The position numbers and the translations under genes are program-made. Below are positions 14,339-27,636 of a DNA stretch of 42,397 bases, piece after piece. Each line of letters begins with the position of its first letter. Position 1 is the stretch's first letter. The DNA is taken from assembly GCF_000718165.1 (NCBI RefSeq), contig NZ_JOEY01000067.1:1-42397 (forward strand), given 5' to 3'. The stretch is from Streptomyces fulvoviolaceus (GTDB lineage: Bacteria > Actinomycetota > Actinomycetes > Streptomycetales > Streptomycetaceae). The notes beneath the pieces were generated by a model. The model saw only the letters and a list, made by a program, of their open reading frames with translations, was not told the origin of the DNA and ran no database searches.

Positions 14339-15486
14339 GCACGATCAACACGCCCTACCGGGCGATCTTCTGCGACCTGCTCACCGACAACACCATCGAC
14401 ATCCTGCCGCTGCGCGACGTCACCGTCGACGACTACATCGGCAAGGCCGGCTCGCTCTCCGGCACCATCCCCGTCCCGAACGCGGAGATGGCCGCCCGGG
14501 TCCGCCGTATCGAGGAGGGCCGCACCTCGGTCTACCTCCAGCGCGGCAACGACCTGTGGTGGGGCGGCATCATCTGGACCAGCACCCTGCAGAGCGACGA
14601 CCAGGGCGTCCTCACGCTCGGCATCCAGGCGGCGACCTTCGAGTCGTACGCGGGACGGCGGCTGATCCGGGCGACGACCGCCGCGTACGACGCGGACTAC
14701 CAGCTGGCCTTCGCCGGCGTCGACCAGCTCGTCATCGCCCGGGGCCTGTGGCACGACCTGCAGACCTCGCTGGACGGCGGGAACATCCTCGTCACCTACG
14801 GGACCGAGACCTCCGGCGTGACCCGCACGGTCAGCTACCGGGACGGCGACGAGACCTCCTACCTGGAGGCCCTGGACGCGCTGGCCGCGCTGGAGGACGG
14901 CTTCGAGTACCACGTCACCGTCTACACCGACCCGGTCTCGGGGGCCCGGGTGCGCCGGCTGGTGCTGGGCCACCGGAAGATCGAGACCGGCAGCACCGAC
15001 CTGGTGCTGGACCGGCCGGGCACGATCCTGTCGTACTCCTTCCCGCGCGACGCCACCCGCGGCGGCACCACCGCCCGGGCCCGGGGCGCCTCCACCAACG
15101 CCGACCAGGCCAGCGAGTCCCGGCCGCTGGCCTCCACGGTCGCGGTCGCCGACCAGCTGATCGGGACCGGGGAGGGACACGCCGGATTCCCGCGCATCGA
15201 CCTGTCCTCGGACCACAACGAGATCACCGCCCAGAACACCCTGGACGCCACCGCCCGTACCGAACTGGCCGCGGCCACCGGCGCGGTGGTGATCCCCGAG
15301 ATCAGCGTCCGGCTCGACGATCTGGTGCCGACCGCGCTGCTCGGCCGGACCGCGCGCATCCGGATCGCCGACGAGTGGTTCACCGAGGGCCTCGACGCCC
15401 GCTACCGGATCATCGGCGTCAAGGTCAGCCCGGCCCAGCGCGGCCGCCCCGACACCGCCGAGCTCTACCTGGAGGAGGCCGACTGA
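14335..15486 (+). CDS. Gp37-like tail protein (siphovirus ReqiPepy6 family)
   Basis: 383 residues beginning at the ATGA overlap with fibre 3. The sequence (YRAIFCDLLTDNTIDILPL, IPVPNAEMAARVRRIEEGR, LWWGGIIWTSTLQSD, LTLGIQAATFESYAGRRLI) is the pattern of actinophage Gp37-like tail-tip proteins, which resemble the tail hub/Tal proteins that close the tube and carry the tip. No peptidase or lysozyme motif is visible. The last segment (RYRIIGVKVSPAQRG, AELYLEEAD) is the usual C-terminal strand pair of hub-like proteins. Confidence 0.75.
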   Translation: MSTINTPYRAIFCDLLTDNTIDILPLRDVTVDDYIGKAGSLSGTIPVPNAEMAARVRRIEEGRTSVYLQRGNDLWWGGIIWTSTLQSDDQGVLTLGIQAATFESYAGRRLIRATTAAYDADYQLAFAGVDQLVIARGLWHDLQTSLDGGNILVTYGTETSGVTRTVSYRDGDETSYLEALDALAALEDGFEYHVTVYTDPVSGARVRRLVLGHRKIETGSTDLVLDRPGTILSYSFPRDATRGGTTARARGASTNADQASESRPLASTVAVADQLIGTGEGHAGFPRIDLSSDHNEITAQNTLDATARTELAAATGAVVIPEISVRLDDLVPTALLGRTARIRIADEWFTEGLDARYRIIGVKVSPAQRGRPDTAELYLEEAD

Positions 15487-16175
15487 TGCCCCAGTTGCCC
15501 GAAGACATCATCGACCGGCTGACCCAGATGGAACGCCGGATCCAGCAGCTCTCCACCGCCGTCAACACCCGGCCCGCCCTCAACACGGTCTCGGGCGGCG
15601 CCCTGTCGGTCGGTCCGTCCGGCGGGCCGGTCATCTTCCGGGTCGGCAACTGGAACGGCAGCGAGTACCAGATGGAGCTCCGGCGCCAGAGCGGCAACCG
15701 GGCCCTGAGCATGTACAACGGCGACGGCACCGCCACCTCGCAGCAACCGCTGCGCATCTACGACGCCGACGAGCGCGAGATCATCTCGGACGACATCGGC
15801 AACGGCGGCCTGGCCCGGCCCTGGCTGACCATGCTGCCGCCGCAGGACTCGACGTACACCCGCTGGCCGCAGACCACGGCGACCACCATGACGACGGTCG
15901 CGATGTCCTACAACGTGGCCTGGCAGCCGAAGATGCGGCTCCTGATGAACACCCGCGTCACCTCCGGCTACACCGGCACCGTCCAGGTGCTCGTCAACGG
16001 CGCCCAGTGGGGCAGCACCGTCGCCGCCGGCTCGGACTTCAACTACGAGGGCCTGATCGGCTCCGACTTCGCCTCGCTCTTCGGCACCCTGCTCAAGGTC
16101 GAGATCCAGGCCCAGGCCGCGAGCGGAGGCACCGTCTACGTCAACCCCGTGCTGATGCACGGCCGCCAGACCTGA
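15486..16175 (+). CDS. Small tail-tip/baseplate protein
   Basis: 229 residues, start overlapping the preceding stop (TGATG). A short N-terminal coiled coil (EDIIDRLTQMERRIQQLSTAV) suggests trimerisation. It is followed by a beta-rich body (IFRVGNWNGSEYQMELRRQS, LRIYDADEREIISDDI) and a C-terminal beta domain with MRLLMNTRVTSGYTGTVQVL and GTLLKVEIQAQAASGGTVYV. The layout, coiled coil then a jelly-roll-like tip, is that of accessory fibre or spike proteins. It probably decorates the Gp37-like hub. Confidence 0.6.
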   Translation: MPQLPEDIIDRLTQMERRIQQLSTAVNTRPALNTVSGGALSVGPSGGPVIFRVGNWNGSEYQMELRRQSGNRALSMYNGDGTATSQQPLRIYDADEREIISDDIGNGGLARPWLTMLPPQDSTYTRWPQTTATTMTTVAMSYNVAWQPKMRLLMNTRVTSGYTGTVQVLVNGAQWGSTVAAGSDFNYEGLIGSDFASLFGTLLKVEIQAQAASGGTVYVNPVLMHGRQT

Positions 16176-16215
16176 CTCCGGGAACTCCGGAAACTCCGGG
16201 AAAGGACACACCGCC

Positions 16216-16716
16216 ATGGACATCGACACCACCCAGCCCTGGGGCCTCGCCATCGACTTCGCCGGCCGCGCCACCATCACCGAGGCCGGCCACACCGTCT
16301 ACGTCAACGTCTCCGACACCAGCCTGAGCAGCATCATCGCGCCCGACTCGATCACCGGCACCTACTCACCGGTCAACATCACCGCCCAGTTCACCGAGTC
16401 CGGCACCCACGGCTCCGTCCTGCGCGGCTCCGGCCGGGTCACCGTCATGCCGGCCGGCACGGATCCGGTGGTCCCCGACCAGACCGCGATCCAGCGGGCG
16501 GTGGCCGCCGCACTCGTCAACTTCGAGGAGAACACGGCGGCTTACCGGGCCCTGTGCGCGCAGTGGCCGAGCGGCGGGGGCGACTCGGACGGGGGATCGG
16601 ACGACGGGTCGGGCGACGACTCGGGCGACGGGTCCGGGGACACATCGAGCGACAGCGGCTCGGATACGGCGGCCACGACCGACTCGGACACGACGGCCAC
16701 GACCACCGACTCCTAG
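16216..16716 (+). CDS. Unknown tail-associated protein with acidic Asp/Ser/Gly tail
   Basis: 166 residues with a GGGAAAGGA ribosome site. The first 115 residues contain a beta-type domain (WGLAIDFAGRATITEAGHTV, YSPVNITAQFTESGTHGSVL) and a helix (QTAIQRAVAAALVNFEENTA). The last 50 are a low-complexity run built from DSG, DGS and DTAATTDS units. It is the last gene before a strong hairpin terminator, so it closes the structural operon. The family is not recognised; the disordered acidic end may project from the particle. Confidence 0.6.
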   Translation: MDIDTTQPWGLAIDFAGRATITEAGHTVYVNVSDTSLSSIIAPDSITGTYSPVNITAQFTESGTHGSVLRGSGRVTVMPAGTDPVVPDQTAIQRAVAAALVNFEENTAAYRALCAQWPSGGGDSDGGSDDGSGDDSGDGSGDTSSDSGSDTAATTDSDTTATTTDS

Positions 16717-16761
16717 CCCCTTCCCCCCGCCCCGCCCCACCCCACCCCACGCCACGCCACG

Positions 16762-16787
16762 CCCCGAGCCGCTCCGGCCGGGGTTTT
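16762..16787 (+). terminator. Rho-independent terminator of the structural genes
   Basis: CCCCG(A)GCCG pairs with CGGCCGGGG around a three-base loop (nine pairs, one bulged A) and is followed by TTTT. It lies between the structural genes and the lysis cassette. The C-rich simple sequence before it (16717-16760) holds no gene. Confidence 0.75.
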
Positions 16788-16819
16788 CTCATGCCCGCGT
16801 CTCCCCCGAAAGGCAGCCC

Positions 16820-17689
16820 ATGGCCACACCCCTCTCCGCCGACGCCCTCGTCTCCGCCCTGCACAAGGAAGGCGTCACCGTCGTCGAACACGCCGGCTGG
16901 CGCACCAACAACCGCAACCACAAAGGCAGTTGGGGCCCGGTCAACGGCGTGGTCATCCACCACACCGTCACCTCGGGCACCGCCGCCACGGTCAGCCTGT
17001 GCTTCAACGGCCGCTCCGACCTGCCCGGCCCCCTCTGCCACGGCGTGATCGCCAAGGACGGCACCGTCCACCTCGTGGGCAACGGCCGCGCCAACCACGC
17101 CGGCAGCGGCGACGGCGACGTACTGAACGCCGTGGTCGCCGAACGCACCACACTCCCCTCCCCCAACGAGAACGACACCGACGGCAACGTCCACTTCTAC
17201 GGCTTCGAGTGCGTCAACCTCGGCGACGGCAAGGATCCCTGGCCCGAGGCCCAGCTGGACGCGATGGCCCGCGCCTCGGCCGCGCTGTGCCGGGCGCACG
17301 GCTGGAGCGCGAACTCCGTCATCGGGCACAAGGAGTGGACCAGCGCGAAGATCGACCCGCGCGGTTTCACGATGGCCGACTTCCGGGCCAGGGTCGCCAC
17401 TCTGCTCGGCAAGCAGCCGACGAGTGCCACCAAGCCCGCCTACCAGCCCTTCCCCGGCACCGCCTGGTTCAAGAAGAACCCGAAGTCACCGGTCGTCACC
17501 GCGATGGGCAGACGGCTCGTCGCCGTCGGCTGCTCCGCCTACAGCGACGGCCCCGGCCCCCAGTGGACCGAGGCCGACCGCAGGTCCTACGCCAAGTGGC
17601 AGCGCAGGCGCGGCTACACCGGCTCGGCCGCCGACGGCTGGCCCGGCGCCACGTCCTGGGCGGCGCTGAAGGTCCCGTACAGCTCCTGA
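16820..17689 (+). CDS. N-acetylmuramoyl-L-alanine amidase endolysin
   Basis: 289 residues with an Amidase_2/PGRP-type catalytic domain that cleaves the amide bond between muramic acid and the stem peptide. Zinc ligands are visible: H47 or H48 in VVIHHTVTSGT, H170 in VIGHKEW, and D179 in KIDPRG. E130 in FYGFECVN sits where the family has its catalytic acid. From about residue 207 a C-terminal domain (FPGTAWFKKNPKSPVVTAMG to GWPGATSWAALKVP) matches the wall-binding module common in Streptomyces phage lysins. It lacks a signal peptide, so it needs the holin to reach the wall. It starts the lysis cassette after the terminator. Confidence 0.9.
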   Translation: MATPLSADALVSALHKEGVTVVEHAGWRTNNRNHKGSWGPVNGVVIHHTVTSGTAATVSLCFNGRSDLPGPLCHGVIAKDGTVHLVGNGRANHAGSGDGDVLNAVVAERTTLPSPNENDTDGNVHFYGFECVNLGDGKDPWPEAQLDAMARASAALCRAHGWSANSVIGHKEWTSAKIDPRGFTMADFRARVATLLGKQPTSATKPAYQPFPGTAWFKKNPKSPVVTAMGRRLVAVGCSAYSDGPGPQWTEADRRSYAKWQRRRGYTGSAADGWPGATSWAALKVPYSS

Positions 17690-17703
17690 GAGAGGAGGCT
17701 CCC

Positions 17704-17928
17704 ATGTCAGAGGCCGCCAAGCGGACTCTCCGCACCGTAGTCCAGACCGCTGCCGGCCTGTGCGTCCTGCTGCCGACGGTCGTCGACGCCGCCGGCATCT
17801 CCAGGACGCTCCCCTGGGTGGCCGGCGCCCTCGCCGTCGCCGCGGGCGTGACCCGGGTCATGGCCGTGCCCGGCGTCCAGGCGCTGCTGCCCGCGTGGCT
17901 GCGCACGGAGACCGGGGGTGACGGATGA
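17704..17928 (+). CDS. Holin-like small membrane protein
   Basis: 74 residues, GAGGAGG ribosome site. Two hydrophobic segments (TVVQTAAGLCVLLPTVVDAAG and LPWVAGALAVAAGVTRVMAV) with charged ends fit a two-helix phage holin that makes the membrane hole for the endolysin just upstream. It is translationally coupled (ATGA) to the next gene. Confidence 0.75.
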   Translation: MSEAAKRTLRTVVQTAAGLCVLLPTVVDAAGISRTLPWVAGALAVAAGVTRVMAVPGVQALLPAWLRTETGGDG

Positions 17929-18185
17929 CGCCCCCTGAACAGCAACAGCACGACGTCGCGCTCGAGCTGGAACGCCTGCGCGGAACCGTCGAGGCCGGGT
18001 TCGCCCGCGTCGACGGCTCCCTCGCTCTCCTCGTCCAGCGCAGCGACCAGACCGACAAGCAGCTCGCCGACCATGAGCAGCGCCTGGACGCCCTGGAGCG
18101 CTCCCGCTGGCCGCTGGCCAGCATCGGCGCGGTGGCCGCCGTAGCCACTGTGGTCGTCACGGCCTGGGAACTGACGCCGCGCTGA
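17925..18185 (+). CDS. Coiled-coil protein with C-terminal membrane helix, lysis cassette
   Basis: 86 residues. The N-terminal 60 residues form a heptad coiled coil (VALELERLRGTVEAGFARVD, QTDKQLADHEQRLDALERS). A single membrane helix, LASIGAVAAVATVVVTAWEL, ends the protein. This shape resembles XhlA-type holin partners in Gram-positive phages. It overlaps the holin-like gene by ATGA and is the last gene of the cluster. Confidence 0.7.
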   Translation: MTPPEQQQHDVALELERLRGTVEAGFARVDGSLALLVQRSDQTDKQLADHEQRLDALERSRWPLASIGAVAAVATVVVTAWELTPR

Positions 18186-18192
18186 ACACGCC

Positions 18193-18233
18193 GAAGGGCG
18201 GCCACCCCGTACGAAACGGGATGACCGCCCTTC
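18193..18233. terminator. Bidirectional terminator between tail cluster and rpoC
   Basis: Long hairpin with arms starting GAAGGGCGG (18193) and ending CCGCCCTTC (18233), inner pairs CCCGT/ACGGG, and two small mismatches. The tail cluster (plus) and rpoC (minus) converge on it, so it likely serves both. Confidence 0.8.
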
Positions 18234-18252
18234 AGAACCTCAGAACCAACTA

Positions 18253-22152
<3,900 letters not shown>

Positions 22153-22211
22153 TATGCGTCAATCCCTCTCAGGGTTGTAAGTCTTAGGGGTCTGATACGG
22201 GGGTCCAGGGG

Positions 22212-22246
22212 CCGGCCGGAGGTTCCTCACCAGGGCCTCCGGCCGG
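22212..22246 (-). promoter_or_regulatory. Hairpin in the rpoB-rpoC gap
   Basis: Perfect 11-bp inverted repeat CCGGCCGGAGG (22212-22222) and CCTCCGGCCGG (22236-22246) with a 13-base loop in the 100-bp gap. There is no T-run, so it more likely marks a processing or pause site than a full terminator. Confidence 0.5.
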
Positions 22247-22253
22247 ACTCCCG

Positions 22254-25200
22254 TCAGACCTCTTCGACGCTGCTCGGCTCGCGCCGGGACAGGTCGATGC
22301 CGAGCTCTTCCGCAGCGCGGAAGACGTCCTCGTCGGTGTCGCGCATCTCGATGGACATGCCGTCCGAGGACAGCACCTCCACGTTGAGGCACAGGGACTG
22401 CATCTCCTTGATGAGCACCTTGAAGGACTCGGGGATGCCGGGCTCGGGGATGTTCTCGCCCTTGACGATGGCCTCGTAGACCTTCACGCGACCGGTGACG
22501 TCGTCGGACTTGATGGTCAGCAGCTCCTGGAGGGCGTAAGCGGCGCCGTAAGCCTCCAGCGCCCACACCTCCATCTCACCGAAGCGCTGGCCACCGAACT
22601 GGGCCTTACCACCCAGCGGCTGCTGGGTGATCATCGAGTACGGACCGGTCGACCGGGCGTGCAGCTTGTCGTCGACCAGGTGGTGGAGCTTGAGGATGTA
22701 CATGTACCCGATCGAGATCGGGTCGGGGAACGGCTCACCGCTACGGCCGTCGAACAGCCGCGCCTTACCGGTCGGCTGCACCATGCGCTCGCCGTCGCGG
22801 TTCGGGATGGTGTGGTTCAGCAGACCGGCGAGCTCGTCCTCACGCGCACCGTCGAAGACGGGGGTCGCGACGTTCGTGCCCGGGTCGACCTGGTCGGCAC
22901 CGATGACCTGAAGACGCTGCGCCCAGTCCTCGCCGAGCCCGGAGACGTCCCAGCCGCGGCTGGCGAGCCAGCCGAGGTGGATCTCCAGGACCTGTCCCGG
23001 GTTCATTCGGGACGGCACACCCAGCGGGTTGAGGATGATGTCGACCGGGGTCCCGTCCTCGAGGAACGGCATGTCCTCGATGGGCAGGATCTTGGAGATG
23101 ACACCCTTGTTGCCGTGGCGGCCGGCGAGCTTGTCACCGTCCGTGATCTTGCGCTTCTGCGCCACGTAGACACGAACCAGCTGGTTCACGCCCGGCGGCA
23201 GCTCGTCGCCCTCTTCACGGTCGAAGACGCGGACGCCGATGACCTTGCCGATCTCGCCGTGCGGCACCTTCAGCGAGGTGTCGCGCACCTCGCGCGCCTT
23301 CTCACCGAAGATCGCGCGGAGCAGGCGCTCCTCGGGGGTCAGCTCGGTCTCACCCTTGGGCGTGACCTTGCCGACGAGGATGTCACCGGCGACGACCTCG
23401 GCACCGATGCGGATGATGCCGCGCTCGTCGAGGTCGGCGAGGACCTCCTCGGAGACGTTCGGGATGTCCCGGGTGATCTCCTCGGGGCCGAGCTTGGTGT
23501 CACGGGCGTCGACCTCGTGCTCCTCGATGTGGATCGAGGAGAGGACGTCGTCCTGCACGAGGCGCTGCGACAGGATGATCGCGTCCTCGTAGTTGTGACC
23601 CTCCCACGGCATGAACGCCACGAGCAGGTTCTTGCCCAGCGCCATCTCGCCGTTCTCGGTGGCCGGACCGTCGGCCAGGACCTGGCCCTCGATGATCCGG
23701 TCGCCCTCGTTGACGATGACCTTCTGGTTGACCGAGGTGCCCTGGTTGGAGCGGGCGAACTTGGCCAGGCGGTACGTGATGTACGTGCCGTCGTCGTTCG
23801 CGGTGGTGATGTAGTCCGCGGAGACCTCCTGGACCACACCCGCCTTCTCGGCCTTGACCACGTCACCGGCGTCGACAGCGGAGCGGTACTCCATGCCGGT
23901 GCCGACGAGCGGGGACTCGGACTTGATGAGCGGCACGGCCTGACGCATCATGTTCGCGCCCATGAGGGCACGGTTGGCGTCGTCGTGCTCGAGGAACGGG
24001 ATCATGGCGGTCGCGACCGACACCATCTGGCGCGGCGAGACGTCCATGTAGTCCACGTCGTCACCGGGGACGTAGTCGACCTCGCCGCCACGACGGCGGA
24101 CCAGGACGCGGTTCTCGGTGAAACGCATGTTGTCGTCGAGCGTGGCGTTGGCCTGCGCGATGACGAATCGGTCCTCTTCGTCGGCCGTCAGGTAGTCGAC
24201 CTCGTCGGTGACGACGTCGCCGTCGACCTTGCGGTACGGCGTCTCCACGAAGCCGAACGCGTTGACGCGGCCGTAGGAGGCGAGCGAACCGATCAGACCG
24301 ATGTTCGGGCCTTCGGGCGTCTCGATCGGGCACATACGGCCGTAGTGAGACGGGTGCACGTCACGGACCTCGAAGCCGGCCCGCTCACGGGAGAGACCAC
24401 CCGGACCAAGCGCCGACAGACGGCGCTTGTGGGTGAGACCCGACAGCGGGTTGTTCTGGTCCATGAACTGCGACAGCTGGCTGGTGCCGAAGAACTCCTT
24501 GATGGAGGCGACGACCGGCCGGATGTTGATCAGGGTCTGCGGCGTGATCGCCTCGACGTCCTGGGTCGTCATGCGCTCACGGACGACTCGCTCCATACGC
24601 GCCAGACCCGTACGGACCTGGTTCTGGATGAGCTCGCCGACGCTGCGCAGACGACGGTTGCCGAAGTGGTCGATGTCGTCGGTCTCGACGACGATCGTCT
24701 GGCCGTTGTCGGCGGCCGTCTCGGTCTCGCCCGCGTGCAGCTTGACCAGGTACTTGATCGTCGAGATGACGTCCTCGACGGTCAGGACGCCCGCGTCGAG
24801 CGGAGCCTCCGCACCCAGCTTCTTGTTGACCTTGTAGCGGCCGACCTTGGCGAGGTCGTAACGCTTCGGGTTGAAGTACAGGTTCTCAAGAAGCGTCTGC
24901 GCGGCCTCACGCGTGGGGGGCTCGCCCGGACGCAGCTTGCGGTAGATGTCCAACAGCGCGTCGTCCTGGCCCTGGGTGTGGTCCTTCTCCAGGGTGGCGC
25001 GCATGGATTCGTACTCGCCGAACTCCTCGAGGATCTGCTCGGTGGTCCAACCGAGAGCCTTGAGCAGGACGGTGACGGACTGCTTGCGCTTGCGGTCGAT
25101 GCGCACACCGACCATGTCGCGCTTGTCGATCTCCATCTCCAGCCAGGCACCCCGGGACGGGATGATCTTGGCGGAGAAGATGTCCTTGTCGGACGTCTTG

Positions 25201-25739
25201 TCGATCGAGGAGTCGAAGTAGACGCCCGGCGAACGGACCAGCTGCGACACGACGACACGCTCGGTGCCGTTGATGACGAAGGTGCCCTTGTGGGTCATGA
25301 GCGGGAAGTCGCCCATGAAGACCGTCTGGGACTTGATCTCGCCGGTCTCATTGTTGGTGAACTCGGCCGTGACGAAGAGCGGGGCCGCGTACGTGAAGTC
25401 GCGGTCCTTGCACTCGTCGATGCTGTTCTTCGGGGGCTCGAAACGGTGGTCGCGGAACGTCAGCGACATCGACCCGGAGAAGTCCTCGATCGGAGAGATC
25501 TCCTCGAAGATCTCCTCCAGACCGGACTTCGTGGGGACGTCCTGACCCGACTCCAGAGCCGCCTCGACCCGACTCTGCCAGGCGGTGTTCCCGAGCAGCC
25601 AGTCAAAGCTCTCGGTCTGCAACGCGAGCAGGTTGGGAACCTCGAGGGGCTCCTTGATCTTTGCAAAGGAGATGCGCAGCGGGGCGGTGCTGGCGCCGTT
25701 GTTCGTATTCGCGGTCGAGGCGTTGCGCGAGGCGGCCAA
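22254..25739 (-). CDS. rpoB: RNA polymerase beta subunit
   Basis: 1161 residues if started at the TTG (25737-25739), which has a GGAAGGA ribosome site seven bases upstream. The resulting start, [15 protein letters not shown], equals the known streptomycete RpoB N-terminus and length. The frame is open 29 codons further but without a ribosome site. The rifampicin-binding region (about residues 420-445: [20 protein letters not shown], then [11 protein letters not shown]) has the sensitive-type residues at the usual Asp, His and Ser positions. It is expressed from its own promoter (25921-25949) in addition to readthrough from rplJL. Confidence 0.99.
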   Translation of the reverse strand: MAASRNASTANTNNGASTAPLRISFAKIKEPLEVPNLLALQTESFDWLLGNTAWQSRVEAALESGQDVPTKSGLEEIFEEISPIEDFSGSMSLTFRDHRFEPPKNSIDECKDRDFTYAAPLFVTAEFTNNETGEIKSQTVFMGDFPLMTHKGTFVINGTERVVVSQLVRSPGVYFDSSIDKTSDKDIFSAKIIPSRGAWLEMEIDKRDMVGVRIDRKRKQSVTVLLKALGWTTEQILEEFGEYESMRATLEKDHTQGQDDALLDIYRKLRPGEPPTREAAQTLLENLYFNPKRYDLAKVGRYKVNKKLGAEAPLDAGVLTVEDVISTIKYLVKLHAGETETAADNGQTIVVETDDIDHFGNRRLRSVGELIQNQVRTGLARMERVVRERMTTQDVEAITPQTLINIRPVVASIKEFFGTSQLSQFMDQNNPLSGLTHKRRLSALGPGGLSRERAGFEVRDVHPSHYGRMCPIETPEGPNIGLIGSLASYGRVNAFGFVETPYRKVDGDVVTDEVDYLTADEEDRFVIAQANATLDDNMRFTENRVLVRRRGGEVDYVPGDDVDYMDVSPRQMVSVATAMIPFLEHDDANRALMGANMMRQAVPLIKSESPLVGTGMEYRSAVDAGDVVKAEKAGVVQEVSADYITTANDDGTYITYRLAKFARSNQGTSVNQKVIVNEGDRIIEGQVLADGPATENGEMALGKNLLVAFMPWEGHNYEDAIILSQRLVQDDVLSSIHIEEHEVDARDTKLGPEEITRDIPNVSEEVLADLDERGIIRIGAEVVAGDILVGKVTPKGETELTPEERLLRAIFGEKAREVRDTSLKVPHGEIGKVIGVRVFDREEGDELPPGVNQLVRVYVAQKRKITDGDKLAGRHGNKGVISKILPIEDMPFLEDGTPVDIILNPLGVPSRMNPGQVLEIHLGWLASRGWDVSGLGEDWAQRLQVIGADQVDPGTNVATPVFDGAREDELAGLLNHTIPNRDGERMVQPTGKARLFDGRSGEPFPDPISIGYMYILKLHHLVDDKLHARSTGPYSMITQQPLGGKAQFGGQRFGEMEVWALEAYGAAYALQELLTIKSDDVTGRVKVYEAIVKGENIPEPGIPESFKVLIKEMQSLCLNVEVLSSDGMSIEMRDTDEDVFRAAEELGIDLSRREPSSVEEV

Positions 25740-25920
25740 GAGGGGGTCCTTCCGAGGGCTCGGACTCACTACGCGCGTGCCGGTCCCTCTCCCAGACACA
25801 GAGACAGATTTCCCCAAATCGGCCAAATAGCCAGGTCAGGGACTTCTAGTCTTCGATGCTAAAGCGAGGGCATGCCCCTGGTGACGGGCAGGGGACAGCT
25901 AACAGGCAGCGCAAAGGGTC

Positions 25921-25949
25921 AGTGTAGCCACTTGGCGCACTGATGTCCA
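25921..25949 (-). promoter_or_regulatory. rpoB promoter
   Basis: On the minus strand, -35 TGGACA (25949-25944) and -10 TACACT (25926-25921) are separated by exactly 17 bases, close to the vegetative (HrdB-type) consensus. The start point would be near 25914. Confidence 0.7.
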
Positions 25950-26208
25950 GCCCCGATTTTCTGTGACCCTCGTTGTCCTCAACGCCCTTGGCATGCCTGT
26001 ACTCAACGCACGTTGATACTGCCCTCTTCGTCGCCGATCCATGCCTCGGATTCGGACCGTTCTGCGACGCGTCCTGAGAATTGCGCGCTGCGTGCGGTTC
26101 GTCAAGGCCCCCCTGCCCGAACCGGGACATTCGGAGACACGACGAAGATCACCATACCCCCCGCCTACACGAGCGCAAGGTAACCGTGACCGACCCCCCG
26201 ACAACGCC

Positions 26209-26242
26209 GAAGAGCGACCACCCAGATGGATGATCGCTCTTC
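26209..26242 (-). terminator. Terminator/attenuator downstream of rplL
   Basis: Perfect outer stem GAAGAGCGA (26209-26217) and TCGCTCTTC (26234-26242), with inner CC/GG pairs. It partially insulates rpoBC from rplJL, as commonly found in this operon. Its outline, including the mismatch spacing, mirrors the hairpin at 18193-18233. Confidence 0.75.
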
Positions 26243-26314
26243 GCTGCTTCAGCGTTACAGCCCTCTCAAAGGGACTGTGTCAGCCGGCAAGGGAGTCCTG
26301 CGGACTCCGTGGGG

Positions 26315-26701
26315 TCACTTGACCTCGACGGAGGCGCCGGCGGCCTTGAGGGACTCGGCAGCCTTCTCAGCGGCCTCCTTGGCGACCTTCTCGACGACGG
26401 GCTTCGGGGCGCCGTCCACGAGGTCCTTGGCCTCCTTCAGACCCAGGGAGGTCAGCTCACGCACGACCTTGATGACCTGGATCTTCTTCTCGCCGGCACC
26501 CGTGAGGATGACGTCGAACTCGTCCTGCTCGGCCTCGGCCTCGACCGGGGCGCCCGTGGCGGCGGGGCCGGCAACGGCGACCGCGGCGGCGGCGGTGACG
26601 TCGAACTTCTCCTCGAACGCCTTCACGAACTCGGAGAGCTCGATGAGGGTGAGGGACTCGAACTGCGCGAGCAGCTCTTCCTGGGACAGCTTCGTCGCCA
26701 T
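26315..26701 (-). CDS. rplL: Ribosomal protein bL12 (L7/L12)
   Basis: 128 residues, starting [20 protein letters not shown] at the ATG at 26701 with GGAAGGA upstream; a longer frame to 26719 lacks support. The N-terminal dimerisation helix pair, Ala-rich hinge ([20 protein letters not shown]) and C-terminal factor-binding domain ([20 protein letters not shown]) are all present. It forms the ribosomal stalk with uL10 encoded upstream. Confidence 0.98.
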   Translation of the reverse strand: MATKLSQEELLAQFESLTLIELSEFVKAFEEKFDVTAAAAVAVAGPAATGAPVEAEAEQDEFDVILTGAGEKKIQVIKVVRELTSLGLKEAKDLVDGAPKPVVEKVAKEAAEKAAESLKAAGASVEVK

Positions 26702-26818
26702 GTTGGGCGATCCTTCCACTTAATCGGCTGGTGCCGTGATGTACATGTCGGCGGGCGTACGTTCGGCCCGCGTCGACCACCGCCGCGTCATGCGGCTGCG
26801 GTCAAAGTGCGAGCCGAA

Positions 26819-27349
26819 TTACTCGGCACCGCCCTGCTCGGCCTGCTTGGCACGAAGCGCCTCCGCGGTGCGGACGAACTTCGAGGGAAGCGCCTGGAAG
26901 ACCTGGGCAGCCTGAGTCTGCTTGGCCTTGAAGGCACCCGCCAGCTTGGCGAGCAGAACCTCGCGGGACTCGAGGTCCGCAAGCTTCTTGATCTCATCGG
27001 CGGACAGCGCCTTACCGTCAAGGACACCGCCCTTGATGATGAGGTTCGGGTTGTCCTTGGCGAAGTCACGAAGACCCTTCGCCGACTCCACCGGGTCACC
27101 GGTGACGAAGGCGACCGCCGTCGGACCGTTGAACAGGTCGTCGAGCGTCGAGATCCCGGCCTCGTTGGCCGCAATCTTGGTCAGCGTGTTCTTCACCACG
27201 GCGTACTGGGCGTTCTCACCGAGCGAACGACGCAGCGTCTTGAGCTGCGCCACGGTGAGACCCCGGTACTCGGTCAGCACGGCGGCGTTCGAGCTGCGGA
27301 ACTGCTCCGCGAGCTCGGCTACCGCGGCAGCCTTGTCGGGCCTTGCCAT
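26819..27349 (-). CDS. rplJ: Ribosomal protein uL10
   Basis: 176 residues from the ATG at 27349 ([20 protein letters not shown]), with an excellent GGAAGGAGG ribosome site. It binds 23S rRNA and anchors the L7/L12 dimers, and as the complex normally represses its own translation. The conserved segments [19 protein letters not shown] and VKNTLTKIA are present. The frame extends to 27454 but enters the leader region. It is followed by rplL after 117 bases. Confidence 0.98.
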   Translation of the reverse strand: MARPDKAAAVAELAEQFRSSNAAVLTEYRGLTVAQLKTLRRSLGENAQYAVVKNTLTKIAANEAGISTLDDLFNGPTAVAFVTGDPVESAKGLRDFAKDNPNLIIKGGVLDGKALSADEIKKLADLESREVLLAKLAGAFKAKQTQAAQVFQALPSKFVRTAEALRAKQAEQGGAE

Positions 27350-27407
27350 GAGCGTCGGCCTCCTTCCGGGTGATGACGACCGCTCAGAAGGGGCTGGGAC
27401 AAACGAA

Positions 27408-27434
27408 ACGCCCCGGCGCAGGCGCACGGGGCGT
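27408..27434 (-). promoter_or_regulatory. Leader hairpin upstream of rplJ
   Basis: Minus-strand arms ACGCCCCG (27434-27427) and CGGGGCGT (27415-27408) with an 11-base loop, followed downstream by TTTCGTTTG. It looks like a transcription attenuator or part of the L10-binding leader. It lies 59 bases before the rplJ start. Confidence 0.5.
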
Positions 27435-27589
27435 AGCTCTACCGGCATTCGCACGCTGTTGAGCAGCGAACTCCGGGAACATATCCACAGTCACCTGCGC
27501 GGGTCGTCCGCGAATTTCAGCGGATCCTTCGGCCACCGAACCCTCTTGCGAGAGCACGGCAACGACCAGCGGTCTTTGGCTTCTCCGGA

Positions 27590-27615
27590 AGAGTACGGGA
27601 CCCGATCCCTGTCAA
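27590..27615 (-). promoter_or_regulatory. Possible rplJ promoter
   Basis: A perfect -35 TTGACA (27615-27610) lies just beyond the stop of the lipoprotein gene. The nearest -10-like hexamer TACTCT (27595-27590) is only 14 bases away, which is short. The -35 is convincing and the -10 is uncertain. It would give a leader of about 230 bases. Confidence 0.4.
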
Positions 27616-27636
27616 GCAAATCGGGCCCTACGACGC

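Larger units (their letters stand above)
25740..26314 (-). other. 575-bp rplL-rpoB intergenic region
   Basis: No gene seen. Read on the minus strand it holds the rplL terminator hairpin (26209-26242), then about 260 bases without clear signals, then the rpoB promoter (25949-25921) and a leader of roughly 175 bases to the TTG start. The leader contains a GC-rich imperfect repeat (GGGGACAGC and GGGCAGGGG) near 25885. Confidence 0.6.

Noticed and set aside
16717..16800. Plus-strand frame through the C-rich gap (16554-17048)
   Set aside because: Pro/Arg-rich shadow over a terminator and the start of the amidase gene.
1680..18185. Contractile injection system (eCIS or R-type tailocin)
   Set aside because: No sheath, AAA ATPase, LysM adaptor, spike with PAAR or baseplate wedge genes. 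The chaperone frameshift and Dit/Gp37-like order are siphophage features.
1..18185. Intact temperate prophage
   Set aside because: No integrase, excisionase, replication, terminase, portal, capsid or protease genes, and no flanking direct repeats seen.
24400..24500. Rifampicin-resistance type rpoB
   Set aside because: The rifampicin region reads FMDQNN, THKRRL and SALGPGG, the sensitive-type residues.
22659..25862. Long plus-strand open frame (1067 codons) opposite rpoB
   Set aside because: Antisense shadow of rpoB with the same biased composition.
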